From IMG/VR virus record IMGVR_UViG_3300005340_000041, positions 1-60,662 of that record: a stretch of 60,662 bases of DNA, one strand, 5' to 3'. The notes beneath the pieces were generated by a model. The model made no database searches and was not told the DNA's origin. It saw nothing but the letters and a program-made list of their open reading frames with translations. A program made the translations under genes and the position numbers. Within the stretch, counting starts at the first letter, position 1, and each line of letters opens with the position of its first letter. This DNA is from a virus. Below are positions 26,169 to 34,758 of this stretch, in pieces.

Positions 26169-27983
26169 ATGGGTTTCCTCGCAGGGTTTACCAAAGGCAT
26201 AGGTGACGAAGCCAAGCAGTATAACCAGAATTATATGGATATGCAGCTAAAGAAATATCAGTCTGCATCCAAAATCTGGGAAGCTATGGCGAATGACCAG
26301 AACTATCATCCAGCCATTCGACAGCAGTTTGCTCAGAATGCAATGATGCTTGGCGGCGTGAATCTGTTTGATAAGAATTCACGCGCTTCTGCGGACCAGA
26401 TTCTTAAGCAGAATCCTCATGATCTTGCTACACAAGCACACGATGCTCAGCAGATGACTCAATCTGCACCGCAGCCTCCAACACAGGATCAGTCTCAGCA
26501 GGGAGGTTTCTCGCCGCAGTTTATATCTCAGATGCCACAAAGCCTATACGGACCAGAAGGGTATAAGGACCCTATGGCTGTTAATCAGGCCGAGATGGCA
26601 ACGAAAGAGCGAGAAGCATATGGGCAGGCGAATGCCCAGCATCAGGCTGTGCTGCACATGCTTCATAGCATGGGCGGAGATGCTACTACTGCTACATTTG
26701 GTGAGACGGGCGCTCCTCCGGGAAGTACACTTGATCGAATGGTGAAGGAACAGTGGACCAAGGACCTTATGTTTAAGCGCCCTCCCACTCGGCCTACGTC
26801 TACGATGCCAATTGATGGTCATCCCGCCGTATTCTTTAATGGCGGGCATTTCGTTGATGGAGAGCCGGTCAACGCCAGCGCTTCTGTTGCCGGTAAGAAT
26901 ATGCGGCTGGAGTTTGTGCAGGATAAAAATACTGGACAAACGTATTGGGATTATCTAATTCCCGGCGATCCCCGTCTGGGTCCTAACGGCGATCTCACTA
27001 AGCCAATTCTCACCCGCTCTACTGAACGCACTACGTCCACTGATCCGGCTCAGCTTACGACAACTTCTAGTGTGCGTACATCCGGATCGTACGGAGGAGG
27101 CGCTATGCCACAACCTCCTACTACCCCCTCACCTTCGGTTCCTACTCCAACCACTTCAAGTACAAATACCGGTGGGGTCGTTCCCGATCCAGCGTTGGTG
27201 AAAGCTTCTTATGGCGCCACTCCTACTGGGATGGAACAGCAAGCATGGACTGGTTTGCAGCAGTCGAGCCGTATCATCGGTTTGATTAAACAATATCCGA
27301 TGGTTGGCCCTATCCTCGGCCGCGTTGTCGAAATGGGCAATAAGATCGGTTCTAGTTGGTTGCTTAACAAAGCGGCGGAGTTTTCTGGTGTAGGCAAGCA
27401 GGCCGCTGCGGATAAAAGCTACGAAGATGCTCTAAACAATATACAGCAGGCAGCAAAAGAGGTAGGCGCTCCAAACGATGCTGCACAAGCTGCTGCTGAA
27501 TTGATTACCTCTATGCGTGCTATGAATGCCGCAGAAACGGCTATGCTGTCGGGCGGCGGGGGTCGTGGCATTACTCGCATGTACGAGATGCTTAAGCCTG
27601 CTCTTATGAACCCTACGCAGGATGAGAGTATTATTCACGGACATATGAAGTCTGTTGATAATCTCTTTGCTGGAAAACTGCGTTCGCTTTATAGACAGCG
27701 TTATGGAGATAAGGTTCCTCCGCTTTCGGCAGATCAACTACAGTATGCCAAAGAGGCGGGCATCTATGATCTTCTATTAGGCAAAGCCGCCCCTATTACC
27801 GCGCAAAATACTAGTGGCGGTGGGGCGAAAATGTACAAGCTTTATCGCAGAGACACAAAGACAGGCCAACGTTGGGGCAGCGACGATGGTGAACATTGGT
27901 TCGATGCGGCTACAGGCAAAGAATACACAGGAGCATCAACGACCGCTCCTAAACCGACAGCCACTCCCCCAGTAAACCCTTAG
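26169..27983 (+). CDS. large internal virion protein (probable)
   Basis: 604 residues from ATG 26169, preceded by GGGAGGGGATAA; a longer frame from 26058 is a shadow of the previous gene. The N-terminal part is Gln-rich and helical (KGIGDEAKQYNQNYMDMQLKKY), the middle Pro/Thr-rich, and the C-terminal part helical with a YKLYRRDTKTGQRWGSDDGEHWFD segment. It ends in a Thr/Pro-rich run at TAG 27981. The next frame continues the same type of sequence after a possible -1 slip at 27966-27971. Probably an ejection protein. Confidence 0.6.
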   Translation: MGFLAGFTKGIGDEAKQYNQNYMDMQLKKYQSASKIWEAMANDQNYHPAIRQQFAQNAMMLGGVNLFDKNSRASADQILKQNPHDLATQAHDAQQMTQSAPQPPTQDQSQQGGFSPQFISQMPQSLYGPEGYKDPMAVNQAEMATKEREAYGQANAQHQAVLHMLHSMGGDATTATFGETGAPPGSTLDRMVKEQWTKDLMFKRPPTRPTSTMPIDGHPAVFFNGGHFVDGEPVNASASVAGKNMRLEFVQDKNTGQTYWDYLIPGDPRLGPNGDLTKPILTRSTERTTSTDPAQLTTTSSVRTSGSYGGGAMPQPPTTPSPSVPTPTTSSTNTGGVVPDPALVKASYGATPTGMEQQAWTGLQQSSRIIGLIKQYPMVGPILGRVVEMGNKIGSSWLLNKAAEFSGVGKQAAADKSYEDALNNIQQAAKEVGAPNDAAQAAAELITSMRAMNAAETAMLSGGGGRGITRMYEMLKPALMNPTQDESIIHGHMKSVDNLFAGKLRSLYRQRYGDKVPPLSADQLQYAKEAGIYDLLLGKAAPITAQNTSGGGAKMYKLYRRDTKTGQRWGSDDGEHWFDAATGKEYTGASTTAPKPTATPPVNP

Positions 27984-28039
27984 TAGGGATTACACAGCCG
28001 AAGCCAGTAAGTGTAATCCCAAAACAGACTGGCCCAATA

Positions 28040-28558
28040 ATGACACAACCTACACCAAAATCTAACGTATCGCAAAAATCTGCAATCCCCGCTCCGCCCG
28101 CTGCCCCGATCAAAAAGTCTTCTACTAACAATATTTCGTGGGATAAGAACTATGTAAGAGGAGCGAATAATAATCCTACGAATCTTAAATACGGGGCTCT
28201 TACCAAGAAGTACGTTGACAACGGTCTTGCAGAGAAAGATCCAACTCCGGCCATCGACGGCGGTCATTTCCTCAGGTTTAAATCAGTCGAAGACGGCCTT
28301 AATGCTGCAAAGGAGCTGCTGAATTCTTCTGGGTATAGTAATATGGCTGTAGACAAGGCTCTTCGTAAATGGAGTAATGACTCCTACGATACAGGAGCAC
28401 TTAAACTTAAAGATCTTGGAACTAAGACAGTATCTGATCTCAACAGCGCAGAGCTGGAGACGCTGGTCAAAGCAATGGCTCATTGGGAAAGCGGGTTTAA
28501 AATGACCCCCATAGTAGCGGCTGCAACCGCCCACGGCGGAAGCCGAGGAGGGCGATAA
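28040..28558 (+). CDS. virion-associated NPxNL domain protein, perhaps a frameshift extension
   Basis: 172 residues from the first ATG. The Pro/Lys-rich start is followed by GANNNPTNLKYG, which resembles the NPGNI motif of phage peptidoglycan-degrading or muralytic domains, and by a helical domain. The open frame extends upstream to about 27956 but has no ATG, GTG or TTG before 28040, and no Shine-Dalgarno sequence precedes that ATG. It may instead be made as a -1 frameshift product of the upstream gene. A lytic role is inferred weakly. Confidence 0.5.
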   Translation: MTQPTPKSNVSQKSAIPAPPAAPIKKSSTNNISWDKNYVRGANNNPTNLKYGALTKKYVDNGLAEKDPTPAIDGGHFLRFKSVEDGLNAAKELLNSSGYSNMAVDKALRKWSNDSYDTGALKLKDLGTKTVSDLNSAELETLVKAMAHWESGFKMTPIVAAATAHGGSRGGR

Positions 28559-28559
28559 A

Positions 28560-30299
28560 ATGCCAATACCTCCGGGCACTGTTCCTGAGCCACCCGCTGC
28601 ACAGTCGGACGCAGCATACGGCGCACAACAGTATATGGCTAACCGTAAAGCAGGCGGAGACATTCCGCCTAATAGCCCACTAACGCAACCCGACGATACT
28701 CGTGGTTATTGGCATAGCTTTGCTAACGCTATGGGATTACCTACTAATATGCAGGAAATCCCGGCGTCTATAGGCAGTATTACTAGCATGATCCCCGGCG
28801 TTGGACAGTTGATGTCCTCATACAATGCTGCTAAAACCATATATAATGATCCTTCTTATGAGGGAGTAAATAGAGCATTCAATCCACTAGTCGCTCCTAT
28901 GGAACAGGCGGGAGGTGGGAACATTCCCGGCGCGTTAGGCTCTGCTACCCCTTTCGTTGGTTCTATGCTGGCGGCACCGTTTCTTCCTGCTAAGTCCGGC
29001 CCTCCGAATGTTGAGCCGGGGTTTGCTCCGGGGATCAATCTCGCTAACCCACGCCCAAGCAGCCCGTCTATTCCGATGCGGCCGATTCTCGGAGACGTGT
29101 CAACTCCACCTTCGTTTGGAGCGAGGGCACTAGAATATGGAGTGCGGGAGCCTATATCTAAAATCCCCGGCGTAGGGACAAAGCTTAGTGATATGGTAAA
29201 GGGATCGATCGCCAAACCGGGTAAGGGAACCGGAGTTACTGGTGTTGAGCCGCGTCCTCGTATGGCTACGTCTTTATCGGCTACATACCCAGAAGCACCG
29301 AAGACGGACTTCCCTTTTGAGCGCCCGTTCTCCCGTCTCACTTCTCCTGAGCCTTCTATAGGCAGTGCTCCGCTTAATAACCCACAAGATATTATGACAA
29401 AGGCAGGCCTGCCGAATCTTTGGCAGAATGAAACCCCGCCGCTTGCTACTGCGGCGTTTGGTGATGCTCCTGTCCAGCCAGTGAACCCTATTGCCGGGCC
29501 TCATCCGTCCGGTGTCAATGGATTGAATCTGCCAAATGTGGCACAGGCGAGGACTATTCCGGGAACGTACTTTCAGCCGGGAGAATTCGCACAGCTAATG
29601 GAACAGCTCCGTCAGCACGGTGCGAACCGGTCTGAAATACATGCAGCGCAGCAACAGGGTATAACCAATATCGTACGAGATGCTGTATATAAAGACGATA
29701 CTCCAAATCTTACTCTAAAGGAAGTTGCCGCCTCTAGAAAAGCGGCTTTGAAAAAAAAAATAACAAATGATCCTGAGACAGCGCGAACGAAAGCACTACA
29801 GAACATGGAACAGCCGTCCGATCCTCATCTACACGAAGCGGTAACCCGTGTTCGTTCCGACATTGTAGGGACTCTTCCCGACGTACCAGATCAAACATCC
29901 TCGATGTTTAATAAAAAGTCCGATCTCACCTCTCTTCAAGCAGGAAAAGCCTTACGGGATGCTTGGCAGCCTTTTAGAGAGGCTCTCAAAGAGTCTGGAC
30001 AGAGAACGATCAAACTGTATAGAGCAGTATCTAGCAACGATGCTAACATGCCAGAAAAGACGATTCTTCGTATGGCCGAGTCTCCAGAATGGATACGTCT
30101 TAGAGGATTTGATCAGGAAGGAAAAAGTCCGATTCAAGAATTTGAAATTCCTATCGACGATATTATCGCTGCTCCGGAGATGGATACAATAGAAGGGCAT
30201 AAAGCTTCTGGATGGGAGCCGGGCTTCCCTAAATATAGGGAATACCTTGTGTATAATCGCTTGTCTCCTTTGCTGCATGCCCTTTCCAAAAAGAACTAA
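28560..30299 (+). CDS. virion protein with possible ADP-ribosyltransferase-like end
   Basis: 579 residues, with GGAGGGCG upstream. The first half is Pro/Gly-rich with hydrophobic stretches (SMIPGVGQLMSSYNAAK; GSMLAAPFLPA). The last 110 residues form a compact domain with RTIKLYRAVSS, a serine-containing middle and PKYREYLVYN, which loosely resemble the R, S and E/Y positions of ADP-ribosyltransferase folds. If correct, it would be an injected host-modifying enzyme in the manner of T4 Alt. The domain call is tentative; placement among virion genes is firm. Confidence 0.45.
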   Translation: MPIPPGTVPEPPAAQSDAAYGAQQYMANRKAGGDIPPNSPLTQPDDTRGYWHSFANAMGLPTNMQEIPASIGSITSMIPGVGQLMSSYNAAKTIYNDPSYEGVNRAFNPLVAPMEQAGGGNIPGALGSATPFVGSMLAAPFLPAKSGPPNVEPGFAPGINLANPRPSSPSIPMRPILGDVSTPPSFGARALEYGVREPISKIPGVGTKLSDMVKGSIAKPGKGTGVTGVEPRPRMATSLSATYPEAPKTDFPFERPFSRLTSPEPSIGSAPLNNPQDIMTKAGLPNLWQNETPPLATAAFGDAPVQPVNPIAGPHPSGVNGLNLPNVAQARTIPGTYFQPGEFAQLMEQLRQHGANRSEIHAAQQQGITNIVRDAVYKDDTPNLTLKEVAASRKAALKKKITNDPETARTKALQNMEQPSDPHLHEAVTRVRSDIVGTLPDVPDQTSSMFNKKSDLTSLQAGKALRDAWQPFREALKESGQRTIKLYRAVSSNDANMPEKTILRMAESPEWIRLRGFDQEGKSPIQEFEIPIDDIIAAPEMDTIEGHKASGWEPGFPKYREYLVYNRLSPLLHALSKKN

Positions 30300-30300
30300 T

Positions 30301-30603
30301 ATGACCGAACCTAATAGCAAAATATGGACCCCGCAGTTTATCTGGCAGATCGCAACGTGGTTCTTTGCTCAACTTATAGCTGCATCTGCGATCTATGTAG
30401 CAATTTCTAATCGACTAACAGTAGTGGAAGTGTTGTTAGCTGCACAGAAAGAATCGGCTGGCATTGCAGCGCAGCAGGAGTCGGCTGCTAGACAAATGCT
30501 GGAAGCCCGCGTGGTTGTTCTGGAAAAAACTGTTGAACATCTAAAGGCATATAACGAACTAAAAGAAAATACCAACACAATCCGAGTAGGAGGAGGGAAC
30601 TAA
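30301..30603 (+). CDS. membrane-anchored coiled-coil protein (spanin/holin-like)
   Basis: 100 residues, starting one base after the previous stop. One transmembrane segment (IATWFFAQLIAASAIYVAI, about 16-35) is followed by a coiled coil (about 38-85, VVEVLLAAQKESAGIAAQQ..). This is the layout of an inner-membrane spanin or small holin-like protein. It could pair with the lipoprotein at 34336. The role is inferred. Confidence 0.55.
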   Translation: MTEPNSKIWTPQFIWQIATWFFAQLIAASAIYVAISNRLTVVEVLLAAQKESAGIAAQQESAARQMLEARVVVLEKTVEHLKAYNELKENTNTIRVGGGN

Positions 30604-30723
30604 AAATGGGCGGACCTGCGCTCAGACCGCTCCTGCTTACGGCAGTCCCTGCCCTTTCCCCTTGAAACATTAGGCAAAACGTGCTTCACTAATCCCAATG
30701 CATCAGTTTGGGAGGGTGTGAGT

Positions 30724-30921
30724 ATGGTTTGGACAGACAGGCGCCTATCGTTGCCTGAGTGGGAAGGGACGCTTGATAGCCTCAAAGAAACCCTTGAAGG
30801 GGTTGTAATGACGGTGGATCTAGGTCGCCAAGAAGGGATTCGCGCAGATATTCTGGCGTTGGAAGCCCTCGATGAATTGGATGGCTGGCTTAGTCGAATC
30901 AAGCAGGATATGGGTGTATAG
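30724..30921 (+). CDS. hypothetical helical protein
   Basis: 65 residues from ATG 30724, seven bases after GGGAGGG (30710-30716); a GTG at 30718 is too close to that site. Probably all helical with a Trp-rich start (WTDRRLSLPEWEGTL). The 120 bases before it hold no convincing gene. Role unknown. Confidence 0.55.
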   Translation: MVWTDRRLSLPEWEGTLDSLKETLEGVVMTVDLGRQEGIRADILALEALDELDGWLSRIKQDMGV

Positions 30922-30923
30922 CT

Positions 30924-31655
30924 ATGGCTCGCATCCTCTTTATTGATATAGAAACGTTCCCATTAATTTCCTATACATGGGGCGTCTATGACCAGAATGT
31001 TATCGCGGTCAAAGAGCACCAGTTGATATGTGGATATAGTGCTAAATGGCTGGGTGGTGAGCACGTTACCCGAATGCTTCCTGATACGAAATCGCTTACA
31101 GATGATCGCCAGCTTGTCAAAGAAATATGGAAGCTGTTTGATGAAGCGGACATTGTCTGCGCTCACAATGGCGATCGATTCGATATTCGCAAGATCAACA
31201 CACGATTCATCAAACACGGATTTAATCCGCCGAGCCCGTACCGCACTATAGATACCCTCAAAGTCGCCCGCAAGACGTTCGGATTTGCCACAAATAAGCT
31301 AGATGATCTCTGCCAGTTCCTTGGCCTTGGGCGAAAGATTCAAACAACCGGCTTCGATCTCTGGCAGCGCTGTATGGATAACGATCCTGAGGCGTGGCAG
31401 ACGATGAGAGTCTATAACTCTTACGACGTTATTCTGTTAGAGAAACTATACTTCAAGCTCCAACCGTGGATGAAGACTCATCCTTCAGTTGCCAATAAGC
31501 CGGACGATTGCCCAAAGTGTGGCTCGGACAAACTACAATCTCGCGGTACGATTAAAACCGCTACCCGGACATACAAGCGCTTTCAGTGTACGGATTGTTC
31601 CGGATGGAGTCGTGCGGTCAAATCTACCTCCTCTACCTCTCAAACCAATGCCTAA
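30924..31655 (+). CDS. DnaQ/RNase H-like 3'-5' exonuclease with zinc ribbon
   Basis: 243 residues. Exonuclease motifs are ExoI FIDIETFP (D8, E10), ExoII AHNGDRFD (81-87) and ExoIII YNSYDV (164-169, D168). A C-terminal zinc ribbon has C196-x2-C199 and C222-x2-C225. Nuclease domains of this type (RNase_H_2/YprB-like) trim DNA or RNA. It sits in the late operon between virion and lysis genes, unlike most replication enzymes here. Its end overlaps the next gene by 8 nt. Confidence 0.8.
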   Translation: MARILFIDIETFPLISYTWGVYDQNVIAVKEHQLICGYSAKWLGGEHVTRMLPDTKSLTDDRQLVKEIWKLFDEADIVCAHNGDRFDIRKINTRFIKHGFNPPSPYRTIDTLKVARKTFGFATNKLDDLCQFLGLGRKIQTTGFDLWQRCMDNDPEAWQTMRVYNSYDVILLEKLYFKLQPWMKTHPSVANKPDDCPKCGSDKLQSRGTIKTATRTYKRFQCTDCSGWSRAVKSTSSTSQTNA

Positions 31656-32052
31656 CAAACAGCAGATAGCAAAAATAGATAATATTATTGCCCGGTGGAA
31701 ACCTCGGCTCCTACTGGATAGTTGGAGCATTACCGTCGATCTACAAGAAGAAGAAAAACTTACTGATAAAGACCGCACACTAGCCACGATGTTAGTGCAC
31801 AAGAATTATCGGAACGCATGGCTTCGCGTATTTCCTGCATTATTCCGCGAACCAGCGGCAGCACAAGAGGTAACTATTGTACATGAGCTTTCTCATATAA
31901 TCACTTGGGAGATTAGAGAAGTATTACTCAACCAAAAACCTCTTAGTGAATCTAAATCTAATGCTATAATAGAGAATCTAACAGAGACGTACGCAAAGAT
32001 TCTATACAAAGCGTACAAGCCAAATCGCAAACCGAAAGCATATCATCTATAG
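31648..32052 (+). CDS. zinc metalloprotease-like protein
   Basis: 134 residues from ATG 31648, overlapping the exonuclease end; a longer frame from 31489 is a shadow. H79-E80-x2-H83 in VHELSHIITW is a typical metallopeptidase zinc site, and ENLTETYAK (about 109-117) could supply a third ligand. No signal peptide. It might act on virion, host or lysis proteins; its place near the DUF5675 gene suggests the last, but that is inference. Confidence 0.6.
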   Translation: MPNKQQIAKIDNIIARWKPRLLLDSWSITVDLQEEEKLTDKDRTLATMLVHKNYRNAWLRVFPALFREPAAAQEVTIVHELSHIITWEIREVLLNQKPLSESKSNAIIENLTETYAKILYKAYKPNRKPKAYHL

Positions 32053-32053
32053 T
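32048..32053 (+). promoter_or_regulatory. -10 box candidate
   Basis: TATAGT eight bases before the ATG at 32062, which has no Shine-Dalgarno sequence. No good -35 box is found 16-18 bp upstream (TCGCAA at 17). It resembles the other putative leaderless starts of this phage but is weaker. Confidence 0.25.
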
Positions 32054-32061
32054 ATCTTGCA

Positions 32062-32457
32062 ATGCAGATAGAAGTTAAACGAACTGACAAAACCAGCAAA
32101 CGCACTATCGGGTCTATGTATATAGACGGCAAATGGGCTGCCTATACATTGGAAGATCCTATCAGAAATACTAAAATAGCGGGAGATACCGCTATTCCAG
32201 CCGGGTCATATCAAGTTATTATTAATCATTCGCCTCACTTCGATAAGGATTTGCCCTTATTGTTAAACGTGCCAAACTTCGAAGGTGTACGTATACACTC
32301 CGGTAATACAACAGCGGATACCAAAGGCTGCATATTGGTCGGCCTTAATCGTACGATCGACAAAGTGGTCGAATCTCGTATTGCTATGGTTGCCATTCAA
32401 AAACAAATTCAGGATGCCTTAAATCGGAAAGAGAAGGTATTCATTGCCCTCCACTAA
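32062..32457 (+). CDS. DUF5675-like protein, possible cell-wall enzyme
   Basis: 131 residues. Segments YTLEDPIRNTKIAGDTAIPAG and VRIHSGNTTADTKGCILVG match DUF5675 proteins that phages carry near lysis genes. The HSG...KGC pair recalls the H and C of L,D-transpeptidase-type active sites; the protein may be an endolysin-like enzyme. It lacks a Shine-Dalgarno sequence. The class III aminotransferase starts within its last 14 bases. Confidence 0.7.
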   Translation: MQIEVKRTDKTSKRTIGSMYIDGKWAAYTLEDPIRNTKIAGDTAIPAGSYQVIINHSPHFDKDLPLLLNVPNFEGVRIHSGNTTADTKGCILVGLNRTIDKVVESRIAMVAIQKQIQDALNRKEKVFIALH

Positions 32458-33640
32458 AGAATTATATACAGACGCCAAGCGCCTAATTCCGGGCGGGTCG
32501 AATTTGTTCAGCAAACGAGGCGAGCTTCATGCTCCGGATCAGTGGCCGCAGTATTACAAATCCGCGAAGGGCTGCGAGATCATCGGCATGGACGACCACT
32601 CTTACCTCGATTTCAGTGGGGCAGGAGTCGGGGCATGCATCCTTGGCTACGCGGACCCTGACGTTGACACCGCCGTCATCAAGACGATCCACAGCGGGTC
32701 AACTTCGGCGCTGCTGGGGCAGGAAGAGGTCGAACTGGCTCGGATGCTGACCCACCTCCACCCGTGGGCGCAACAAGTCCGATTCGCTCGAAGCGGGGGA
32801 GAGGCGATTGCCGTCGCGATCCGAATTGCGCAGGCTAAAACTAGACGAGTTGGTATTGATTGGGATCGTGAATCCTACCATGGATGGCAAGTTAACAATC
32901 CGATAACCAAAGATAGTCATTTTCCTTGGGACCTTAGCGATTTATCTAAACTACAGTGCGGAGCTATAATCGTAGAGCCTAGACGTCTGGAAGAGCATCC
33001 GGAACTTTTGCAGCATTATCGAAGTCTGGCGACTGAATACGGAGCTGTGCTTATCTTCGATGAAATCAGTTCCGGGTTTAGGTTTAACCTTGGCGGCTCG
33101 CACCTGCAATACAAAGTCAACCCTGATGTTGCTGTATTCTCCAAAGCCATATCAAACGGCTATCCTATGGCGGCGGTTATTGGCACAGAAGAAGTGATGT
33201 CCGCCTGTAACGACACCTTTATCAGCTCTACTACGTGGAGCGAACGAATAGGCCCAACAGCGGCGATTGCTACAATCGAGAAGCTCTGGGCGAATGATGT
33301 ATTCGAGTATACTAAATACATAGGCGAGTTAGTTAAGGGCACGATCGAATGGGAAGCTAAGCAATCTGGTTTGGACGTCAAAGTTATTGGCCCACCACAG
33401 ATGCTACATTTCCAATTCGCGAATCCGGAAGTCCAGACACTCTATACTCAGATGATGCTTGATCGTGGATTCTTAGCAGGGCGAGATTTCTACCCGTCTT
33501 ATGCGCATAAGATAGATCACTGTGAGCGGTTTGCTCATACAGTCCGAGAAGTATTCCCAATCATTCAAGATGCAGTAGAACACAATTCTGTTAGCAAAAT
33601 GCTCCGTGGGCCGGTAGCCGAGTCCGGGATCAAGCGATGA
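32444..33640 (+). CDS. class III PLP aminotransferase, GSA-aminomutase-like
   Basis: 398 residues from TTG 32444 with GAGAAGG at 32431-32437. Family features are present: FSGAGVGACILGYADP, substrate/cofactor YHG (145-147), FDEISSGFRF with D206, and the PLP lysine K234 in FSKAISNGYP. Relatives of glutamate-1-semialdehyde aminomutase occur in nonulosonate clusters, where they aminate a sugar. It is followed directly by an SpsF-like cytidylyltransferase. The first 380 bases are clearly more GC-rich than the rest, with a sharp change near 32840. Substrate is inferred. Confidence 0.85.
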   Translation: MPSTKELYTDAKRLIPGGSNLFSKRGELHAPDQWPQYYKSAKGCEIIGMDDHSYLDFSGAGVGACILGYADPDVDTAVIKTIHSGSTSALLGQEEVELARMLTHLHPWAQQVRFARSGGEAIAVAIRIAQAKTRRVGIDWDRESYHGWQVNNPITKDSHFPWDLSDLSKLQCGAIIVEPRRLEEHPELLQHYRSLATEYGAVLIFDEISSGFRFNLGGSHLQYKVNPDVAVFSKAISNGYPMAAVIGTEEVMSACNDTFISSTTWSERIGPTAAIATIEKLWANDVFEYTKYIGELVKGTIEWEAKQSGLDVKVIGPPQMLHFQFANPEVQTLYTQMMLDRGFLAGRDFYPSYAHKIDHCERFAHTVREVFPIIQDAVEHNSVSKMLRGPVAESGIKR

Positions 33641-34326
33641 CTGTAGGCGTAATCGTCCAATCGCGCATGGGATCAACCCGACTGCCGGGCAAAGTCCTGC
33701 TCCCACTCGGAGGCAAGCCGTCGATCATCCGTGTTCTAGAGCGGGCCTCACAAATCAGCGGCATTGATCGCGTCATCGTTGCAACCACCACACTGCGGCA
33801 GGATTTGCAGCTTGTTGATGTCGTCCGCTCAGCTGGATATGAAGCCGTTATGCCAACCGCAACTCCAGATAATGTCCTGTCCCGCTACTACTGGACAGCA
33901 AAACAATTCAAGTTTGACACTATAGTGCGCATTACTGGGGACTGCCCGCTGCTTGATCCCGCCGTTAGCAGTAGAGTAGTCGGCGTGTCTGAATCCGGAC
34001 GTTGGGATTACGTAAGCAATCGCCAACCTGCAACCTTCCCTGATGGATTTGATACAGAGGTATTCGATTTTGACACATTAGAGCGTACATATAAGCAGGC
34101 TTCAGACAACTATAGTCGGGAGCATGTAACTCCATACATTAACCAATCTAAAGAGTTCACTGTCCAAAACGTATGGAATACAAAGGATCAGTCTATGATC
34201 CGGCTTACGCTTGACACTCACGAAGACTATGACTATATTAAATATGTCTATGACGAGCTGGGTGATAACCCACGGACGAAAGACATATTAGAATTACCTA
34301 GACAGCGAATCGTAGATAGGGTATAA
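33637..34326 (+). CDS. SpsF/CMP-sugar cytidylyltransferase
   Basis: 229 residues. The nucleotide-binding motif SRMGSTRLPGKVLLPLGGKP is at 9-28, with TGDCPLLDP (100-108) and DTHEDYDYI later, as in SpsF and NeuA/PseF-type enzymes. It activates a nonulosonic or related sugar with CTP. It overlaps the aminotransferase stop (ATGA). Together they form a two-gene sugar cassette between the lysis-type genes. Confidence 0.85.
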   Translation: MTVGVIVQSRMGSTRLPGKVLLPLGGKPSIIRVLERASQISGIDRVIVATTTLRQDLQLVDVVRSAGYEAVMPTATPDNVLSRYYWTAKQFKFDTIVRITGDCPLLDPAVSSRVVGVSESGRWDYVSNRQPATFPDGFDTEVFDFDTLERTYKQASDNYSREHVTPYINQSKEFTVQNVWNTKDQSMIRLTLDTHEDYDYIKYVYDELGDNPRTKDILELPRQRIVDRV

Positions 34327-34327
34327 T
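34299..34327 (+). promoter_or_regulatory. strong promoter before the lipoprotein gene
   Basis: TAGACA (34299-34304), 17 bp, perfect TATAAT (34322-34327). The ATG at 34336 follows the -10 box by 8 nt, so transcription would start at or just before it, giving a leaderless message. It overlaps the end of the cytidylyltransferase gene and would drive the final lysis-type genes apart from the long late transcript. Confidence 0.55.
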
Positions 34328-34335
34328 ATAGGGTA

Positions 34336-34758
34336 ATGTGGGGCACGGCATATGTGCGGATGTGGATAACCAGTATGGCCGTGATGCTGGTTATTACTTG
34401 TTCTTCAGCTCCTCCTCAGCCTACCAAAGAACATCCACTCCCTGCTTGTGCTATTTCCTGTCCCTCAGGAACTGGTGCAGACGGCGGTTTTCTCTTCCGC
34501 AGACAGCACAAATGTCGTGGGGATAAACGCTGGCTAAAAGATATCTCTATTATTGGAGAGTATACAACTCGGAGCGTGGATGGATCACAAAACACCGCCG
34601 CATGGCTCGACAATCTCGGAGAATTATATGACAAACGAGATGTGGTGTTGGGACCCTGCTCAATGTTCGTCCACTCTGAGATCAACGATAGAGACCCCAG
34701 CAAGCGGGGACAACACGAAGGCGAAAACCCAGATGGAACGCCAAAGACCCGAGATTGA
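34336..34758 (+). CDS. lipoprotein, possible outer-membrane spanin
   Basis: 140 residues. The hydrophobic start ends in the lipobox LVIT-C (C22 from this start), followed by SSAPPQP; an internal ATG at 34360 would leave the same signal. Cys-rich and charged afterwards. Paired with a nested, overlapping membrane-protein gene in another frame and a small membrane gene after it, it looks like part of a lysis cassette. A lipoprotein implies an outer membrane or at least lipid anchoring in the host. Confidence 0.6.
   Translation: MWGTAYVRMWITSMAVMLVITCSSAPPQPTKEHPLPACAISCPSGTGADGGFLFRRQHKCRGDKRWLKDISIIGEYTTRSVDGSQNTAAWLDNLGELYDKRDVVLGPCSMFVHSEINDRDPSKRGQHEGENPDGTPKTRD

Noticed and set aside
34336-34758. 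Long frame beginning at 34553 as the second lysis gene start
   Set aside because: It has no ribosome-binding site; the ATG at 34628 with GGAG is better supported.
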